This document shows, in pieces, positions 61,128 through 64,000 of a stretch of 64,000 nucleotides of DNA. The notes below the pieces were generated by a model. The model did no database searches. It saw only the letters and a program-made list of their open reading frames with translations, and was not told where the DNA came from. Source of the stretch: Argentina anserina (lineage: Eukaryota; Streptophyta; Magnoliopsida; Rosales; Rosaceae); assembly GCF_933775445.1 (NCBI RefSeq), contig NC_065872.1, positions 13,268,001-13,332,000 on the forward strand, written 5' to 3'. The translations under genes were made by a program, and so were the position numbers. Position 1 is the first letter of the stretch, and each line of letters opens with the position of its first letter.

Positions 61128-61681
61128 AATGAGAAACTACAGCTTTGCTTCGGCTCCCGACTGTGGGTTGTGCAAAGTCATAAAATTTTCCTTCGGAACA
61201 CTCCGTTGTGAGGTACGGAGGTATTAGTTTGGGCCATGTGTTGGACCCGTTTGTTGTTTCAGGGCCTATGCAAATCAGGTTTATGTATTATCAAAGTTAC
61301 TGAAATATTAATGGCAACATATTAACGGCCCATATTAATGGAGCCCAAGCCCATTACTGAAAACGCATCCAATTTCAATCCACCGTCATAATACTATCAA
61401 AGTTCTTCTCTCGCTCGATCCACGGCCTTGCTCTACATCTAATAAGTGGCAACATTAATCCACCATAACCACACACTGAATTAAACCATTAATTCATACA
61501 AACCGGTGTCTGCAAGGTTTTCATACATACTAACGTTCAAGTTTTGATCATAGTACAAAAGAGGAAAACCACATAATAATATAACAGTTTCAGTTGTCTC
61601 CCTCCGGGACAATTCAAACATCTGACAACCATATTATGTTACGCCAGTTTATAATAAACATGGATTGGTGGTTGCAAGTAG

Positions 61682-64000
61682 TCACCATCGCGCTGGAACA
61701 CGAGGTTTGAACTTTTTTGACAATGGAGGAATTCTACCACCCTCCCCACCCCCTGTTGATACTTTGTCATGGGGAGCAATTGCTTCAGCCGCCCCCTCCT
61801 TTTGTTCCTTGTACACATTAGCCCATACAGATCCAACACACTCATTCAACGGGTGGCCAACTATTTCACGAGCTATCCTAACCCTTTGATCACCAGGGTT
61901 GAACTGAAAAAAGAAATTCCAAACTACCTAGGTCAAAAACAGAACACAGGACAACTGGACAACTGAACAACAATAACTCCCAAAGTAACAAAACAACACT
62001 TATACCAACTTCATAAGAACACTCACCCCGTCATACCACCGCTTCCCGTAGTGCTGCATATTCCTAATCACATATATGCCCGACTCCTCCTTCCTCTGAA
62101 TTGGGCAGCTGGTCGGGTATTGGAACACAGACAGACGGCAGATCAAGACTTCTATTAAAGTCCTCCGCGAAGATTTCTTAAAACAGATCAATCTGCATTT
62201 TTTTTATAACATTGAGACTTTTAAGACCAAAGGTAACAAAAGGCGTTGGACTAAGGAAAAGTGGCCATGCAAATAATCATACAGTGCATTTTGCATATTC
62301 CTCTCGCCACTTCTTCATCGATAGATCATTGATGTTGTCCCATATTTCACATTCACCTTCAGCGACATTCAGAACCGCAAGATACCAGTGGTCCTCCACT
62401 TTATCATGGATGGGAATGAATACCTTCATGTAATACAATGGATACTATGAAATTATATACCATCTAATATACAATAAAATAATGAACATGATCAATCACT
62501 CCTTATAACCAAAAACACACTTCCTACCTTTTTGCATTCATGAAGACGTCCTCTGAACCTCTGCATACTGGGTATGTAAGTCATCGAGGCTACATGGCCG
62601 TCGAAAATTGTCTACCTACCAAGGCTGGTTGCATGATCCTGCGTCTTAGGTGCCATTTATTCATTCTGCGTAGGACACAATTTCAATAGGAACAAGGAAT
62701 GCCAAATATAAGTTTTTTACAAACTGAATATGAGGTTGGGAGAAACCAACAATCCGTGTTGTTTGCATATGACATGGCCCCCATTAGATTAATTATCTAC
62801 AACAGTTGAAAAAAATAGGTCAAAATCATTTCACATTGTACCCGCTTTACCTACACCGGTTACCACAATCATAATACTATTTTAGACGTTACCTGACTAT
62901 TGATCGAGTGTTCAGGACATAAGCATTTCAAATCTTGCCTGCAGACAAAAAATTCACCACACCTGCCTATCTCATGACTGAAAACAAAACCAACAATTAA
63001 CTAATATAAGGATAATGTTATTCACACCTTACACGAAATCACGTGAAGGGTTATAGAAACAACAATGCAATCAGAGGAACGTTATATGGAAGTACACAAA
63101 ATAAATAACACAAACATCATATACATGTTAATAATCAGTGGTGGTCCTCATAACGTCTCCCGGCATAGTTTACTAACATTAAAACCCTTTACGCACAACA
63201 AATTAACACTGGGTCAGTAACATATTATACTGAAAAAATACCCTTCACTCTAAAATTACTTAACTATACTCAGTGACTAACATGGTGATTCAAGTAATAA
63301 CAAATTTAGTTAATACACTATTGCATGCATCGTTACAATTTAATTTCATCAAATCAACCACACGGCTAGACCCTCTCACAATTAATAGACATACCTGGCT
63401 GAAGCCTCAGCTCCACTCCCTTTTCTGCCAAATAGGTACGCCATCAGCTCCCTGGTTTTGGGTGAAAGATCGTTTATACCACGAATCAATCTGCTTCCCG
63501 GGAGTTTAATGTGCTCCGCCGTCACTTTCCCATAACCAGACCTCAAAAATTCTTCTCTACACCTCTTCTGTTGACGCACTTTCTCCCGACCTCGGTGCCC
63601 GTCAGCCTAGAAGAAATTACATTTTTCATAACTATGCTCTGCCAAACCATTGAGCAGACAGCGGATAACTCAGGTCACCACTACATGTTACACATCTTCC
63701 TTTATAATTACTCTAAATGAAAAGACAAAAATAACTTACAGCGCCTATGTCGGCAGACTCATCAACTGGACTTCCACATCGCCCAATACTGGCACCATTT
63801 TGCTTCTCGACAACGACATTCTTCACTTTCCTTACTAGATCACTCATCCTTTCCTCTGTCCTCAAATTACAAACAGTGCTCCTCATGGATTTCAAGAAGT
63901 CAGCCATTTTAACAATTTCTGGAAGTACATCGTACAAAATTGTTTCCAAACTTCCAACTGCAATTTGCACATCCCCCATCTCGGACTTCAATTCGCCCAT
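61682..64000 (-). pseudogene. Ulp1-like (C48) cysteine peptidase gene, partial and decayed
   Basis: The gene runs off the right edge. Exons with matching phases: 63740-64000+ (coil-like, 'MSDLVRKVKNVVVEKQNG'), 63395-63606 ('IKLPGSRLIRGINDLSPKTR'), 62893-62977 ('EIGRCGEFFVC'); then 62796 downward ('NNTDCWFLPTSYSV', ending in a stop). Peptidase pieces: 'MKVFIPIHDKVEDHWYLAVL' (catalytic His in DHW) and 'CEIWDNI' (Asp) at about 62290-62440; 'CPIQRKEESGIYVIRNMQHY' at about 62045-62110, where the usual Cys of the DCG box is Ser; and a C-terminal tail to TGA 61682-61684. Several stops (for example near 62680 and 62545) and the Cys-to-Ser change argue against activity. Such genes are carried by plant MULEs (Kaonashi type); no element ends are visible here. 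Confidence 0.7.

Overview
This is nuclear DNA from a flowering plant. Genes carry GT-AG introns, the surroundings are AT-rich, and plant-specific families are present (SEP2, DPE1, MIZ1-like, MTB). The proteins look like those of a rosid, possibly Rosaceae; that placement is an impression from protein resemblance, not a computed result.

Layout. 0-5 kb: two minus-strand host genes, a two-exon stress-enhanced protein 2 (SEP2) and a single-exon MIZU-KUSSEI1-like (DUF617) gene. 5.9-7.3 kb: an internally deleted hAT element. 9.9-13.9 kb: a complete 15-exon chloroplast 4-alpha-glucanotransferase (DPE1). 14.8-19.1 kb: a Harbinger-partner remnant and a decayed L1-type LINE carrying a second small hAT insertion. 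19.2-20.2 kb: a broken F-box gene. 21.1-26.4 kb: the complete m6A-writer subunit MTB (METTL14 orthologue). 26.5-27.5 kb: a Harbinger-like non-autonomous element next to the MTB leader. 29.7-31.0 kb: an intact F-box gene. 31.5-40.5 kb: a repeat block with a 3.2-kb solo LTR (5-bp TSD), a 1.26-kb solo LTR holding a 64-bp minisatellite, CACTA-like palindromes and a 25-bp minisatellite. 40.8-43.9 kb: an intact six-exon gene for a chimeric protein. 46.6-64 kb: mostly transposon-derived genes: a broken FAR1/MULE transposase, relics of Ulp1-type genes, a complete PIF/Harbinger element (54416-58234, TAA target site) with an open transposase, an RNase H1 N-terminal (viroplasmin-like) fragment and a C48 peptidase relic running off the right edge.

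The most unusual item is the gene at 40771-43866. Its first ~290 residues match the N-terminal region of the MS1/MMD1 PHD-finger family, but the PHD finger is absent. Residues ~407-602 match a proteasome beta-5-type Ntn-hydrolase fold, with Ser where Thr1 should be and an aligned Asp17. A ~155-residue tail is unrecognised. The join lies inside one uninterrupted exon, so it is not an exon-assignment artefact.

SEP2 and DPE1 are plastid proteins (photoprotection; maltooligosaccharide metabolism) and MTB acts in the nucleus on mRNA. These host genes are independent single loci, and most of the space between them is transposon debris at different stages of decay.
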